Origin: Lewinellaceae bacterium
GTDB lineage: Bacteria; Bacteroidota; Bacteroidia; Chitinophagales; Saprospiraceae
Direction: 5' to 3'
NCBI GenBank assembly: GCA_016713985.1
Contig: JADJOD010000034.1
Coordinates: 1-64,000 of the forward strand
Length of the DNA: 64,000 bases
The notes under the pieces were generated by a model. That model was not told the DNA's origin. It saw only the letters and a program-made list of their open reading frames with translations, and searched no databases. Numbering within the stretch: the first letter of the stretch is position 1; the number at the start of each line of letters is the position of its first letter. A program made the translations under genes and the position numbers. Positions 62,758 to 64,000 of the stretch are shown one piece after another.

Positions 62758-64000
62758 ATGAGCACAGCCAAATCCGGCCGGAAGGCCACCCGAACGCCCC
62801 AAAAAAGCCAAAATTCCCCCTTGTTTTCCAAAAAACAATTGCCGGAAGAGACCCTGCTTCACCTGTACGAACAACTCGTAAAACCCCGGCTCATCGAGGA
62901 AAAAATGCTCAACCTGCTCCGGCAGGGGCGTATTTCCAAATGGTTTTCGGGCATCGGCCAGGAAGCCATCTCGGTCGGAGCCGCCTGCGCTTTGCTGCCC
63001 GACGAGATGATCTTTACCATGCACCGCAACCTCGGCGTATTCACCGCCCGCAACATGCCGCTCGACCGGATGTTTTGCCAGTGGCAGGGCAAACGACTGG
63101 GTTATACCAAAGGCCGCGACCGTTCTTTTCACTTCGGAGCCCCGGAACACCACATCGTCGGCATGATCTCACACCTCGGTCCGCAACTTTCCCTGGCGGC
63201 CGGTGTGGCTATGGCGCACAAACAACGGAAAGAAGGCCGGGTGTCGCTCGCCTTCACCGGCGAGGGCGCCACCAGCCAGGGTGAATTCCACGAAGCGCTC
63301 AACGTGGCGTCGGTGTGGAAACTGCCTGTTATTTTTCTCATCGAAAACAATGGCTACGGCCTCAGCACCCGCCCCCAGGAACAATTCGCCTGCGAAAGTC
63401 TCGTCGACCGCGCCAAAGGTTACGGCATGCGCGGACTGAGTATCGACGGCAATAATATTATAACGGTGTACACCACCATCAAAAAATTAGCGGAAGAGAT
63501 GCGTGAAAACCCGGAACCGGTGCTGCTCGAATGTATGACCTTCCGGATGCGCGGCCACGAAGAAGCCAGCGGCACCAAATACGTCCCGAAAGAACTGATG
63601 GACGCCTGGGCGAAAAAAGACCCCCTCGAAAACTTCGAACGCTGGCTGCTGGAAGAAGGTATTCTGACCGAAACCCGGAAAAAAGACATCCACGAGGCGT
63701 ATAAAAAGGATATTCTGAAAGCCGTGGACGTGATGTTTAACGAGCCGGAACCGGTACCCGATACCGAAGAAGAATTGCGCGATGTGTATGCTTTACCCGC
63801 CGAAGCCTCGGCGAAGGCGGCGCAAACGGCACCTGTCGAAAACATCGTGAAAATGGAACAACCCGCCTACGCCGAGGCTTCGGCGGGTAAACGTTTTATC
63901 GACGCCATCACCGAAGGCCTGCGCGAAGCCATGCAACGCCACCCCGAACTGGTTCTCATGGGCCAGGACATCGCCGACTACGGCGGCGTGTTCAAAATCA
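62758..64000 (+). CDS. 2-oxoacid dehydrogenase E1, alpha and beta fused (partial, runs off the window)
   Basis: Starting at MSTAKSGRKATRTPQ, the frame has no stop before 64000. Residues 25-345 are the ThDP-dependent E1 alpha domain: GIGQEAISVG, MHRNLGVFTAR, and the ThDP motif FTGEGATSQGEFHEALNVAS to IENNGYG, then TFRMRGHEEASGTKYVP. After a Pro/Glu linker, GKRFIDAITEGLREAMQRHP and LVLMGQDIADYGGVFKI open the E1 beta (transketolase-like) domain. This layout fits branched-chain or related 2-oxoacid dehydrogenase fusions in Bacteroidota, which decarboxylate the acid and feed the E2 lipoyl arm. Substrate choice cannot be fixed here. Confidence 0.9.
   Translation, partial: MSTAKSGRKATRTPQKSQNSPLFSKKQLPEETLLHLYEQLVKPRLIEEKMLNLLRQGRISKWFSGIGQEAISVGAACALLPDEMIFTMHRNLGVFTARNMPLDRMFCQWQGKRLGYTKGRDRSFHFGAPEHHIVGMISHLGPQLSLAAGVAMAHKQRKEGRVSLAFTGEGATSQGEFHEALNVASVWKLPVIFLIENNGYGLSTRPQEQFACESLVDRAKGYGMRGLSIDGNNIITVYTTIKKLAEEMRENPEPVLLECMTFRMRGHEEASGTKYVPKELMDAWAKKDPLENFERWLLEEGILTETRKKDIHEAYKKDILKAVDVMFNEPEPVPDTEEELRDVYALPAEASAKAAQTAPVENIVKMEQPAYAEASAGKRFIDAITEGLREAMQRHPELVLMGQDIADYGGVFKI
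63792..63891. repeat. Palindromic repeat pair inside the E1 linker, translated in frame
   Basis: A 22-bp sequence at 63792-63813 (core CCGCCGAAGCCTCGGCG) is repeated as its exact reverse complement at 63870-63891, with further matching bases toward the middle. Translated, the arms give LPAEASAKA and AYAEASAGKR. They sit in the interdomain linker, where extra residues are tolerated. This looks like a REP/RPE-type palindrome inserted without breaking the frame. Confidence 0.8.

Overview
The window reads as a chromosome segment of a Bacteroidota bacterium, most likely of the Saprospiria (Haliscomenobacter/Lewinella-like). The evidence is several secreted proteins with type IX secretion (T9SS) C-terminal sorting domains, giant proteins built from HYR (hyalin) repeats, a Bacteroidota-style RHS protein, TAnnTTTG-type -7 promoter boxes, a PafA-like phosphatase and a fused E1 alpha/beta 2-oxoacid dehydrogenase. 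No phage, CRISPR array or rRNA was seen.

Region 1 (1-16 kb) is an RHS/polymorphic-toxin island on the minus strand. It starts with a T9SS-sorted M43-like metallopeptidase that has lost its zinc site (13150-14487). A roughly 2,100-residue RHS protein follows (13080 to 6768, now in three frames) with a zincin-like toxin tip and an overlapping lipoprotein gene as likely immunity. Downstream lie displaced RHS 3' ends: an orphan tail with an L,D-transpeptidase-like domain and its likely immunity gene (2277-3679), and core fragments at 4793-6175 and 1189-1630. These are cut by an IS1-family element with an 8-bp target duplication, an ISAs1-family remnant and an IS4-family element. A separate small toxin-like/immunity-like pair lies at 15265-15972.

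Region 2 (16.3-35 kb) is mostly housekeeping: two tRNA-Ser genes, dgkA, a 15-repeat T9SS surface protein, two alkaline phosphatases of different superfamilies, an SSS symporter, an EamA transporter, gamma-carbonic anhydrase, VanZ, an SH3b protein, dprA and htpG.

Region 3 (35-62 kb, minus strand) holds a four-part module present twice head to tail: (i) a giant HYR/dockerin/cohesin-like/T9SS protein, (ii) a helical-repeat cytoplasmic protein of about 515 aa, (iii) a short ORF of 19-39 codons behind a shared promoter motif, and (iv) a Cys-rich protein of about 155 aa. Order, terminators and promoter motif are kept in both copies. I regard this as the best candidate for an undescribed system.

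Region 4 (62.7 kb to the end) is the start of a fused E1 alpha/beta 2-oxoacid dehydrogenase, with a palindromic repeat translated in frame in its interdomain linker.

About ten genes, including htpG, are split by single-base indels, several of them in homopolymer runs. This looks more like residual consensus error in a long-read assembly than mass gene decay. Split genes are therefore listed as their separate reading frames, with the inferred join stated.
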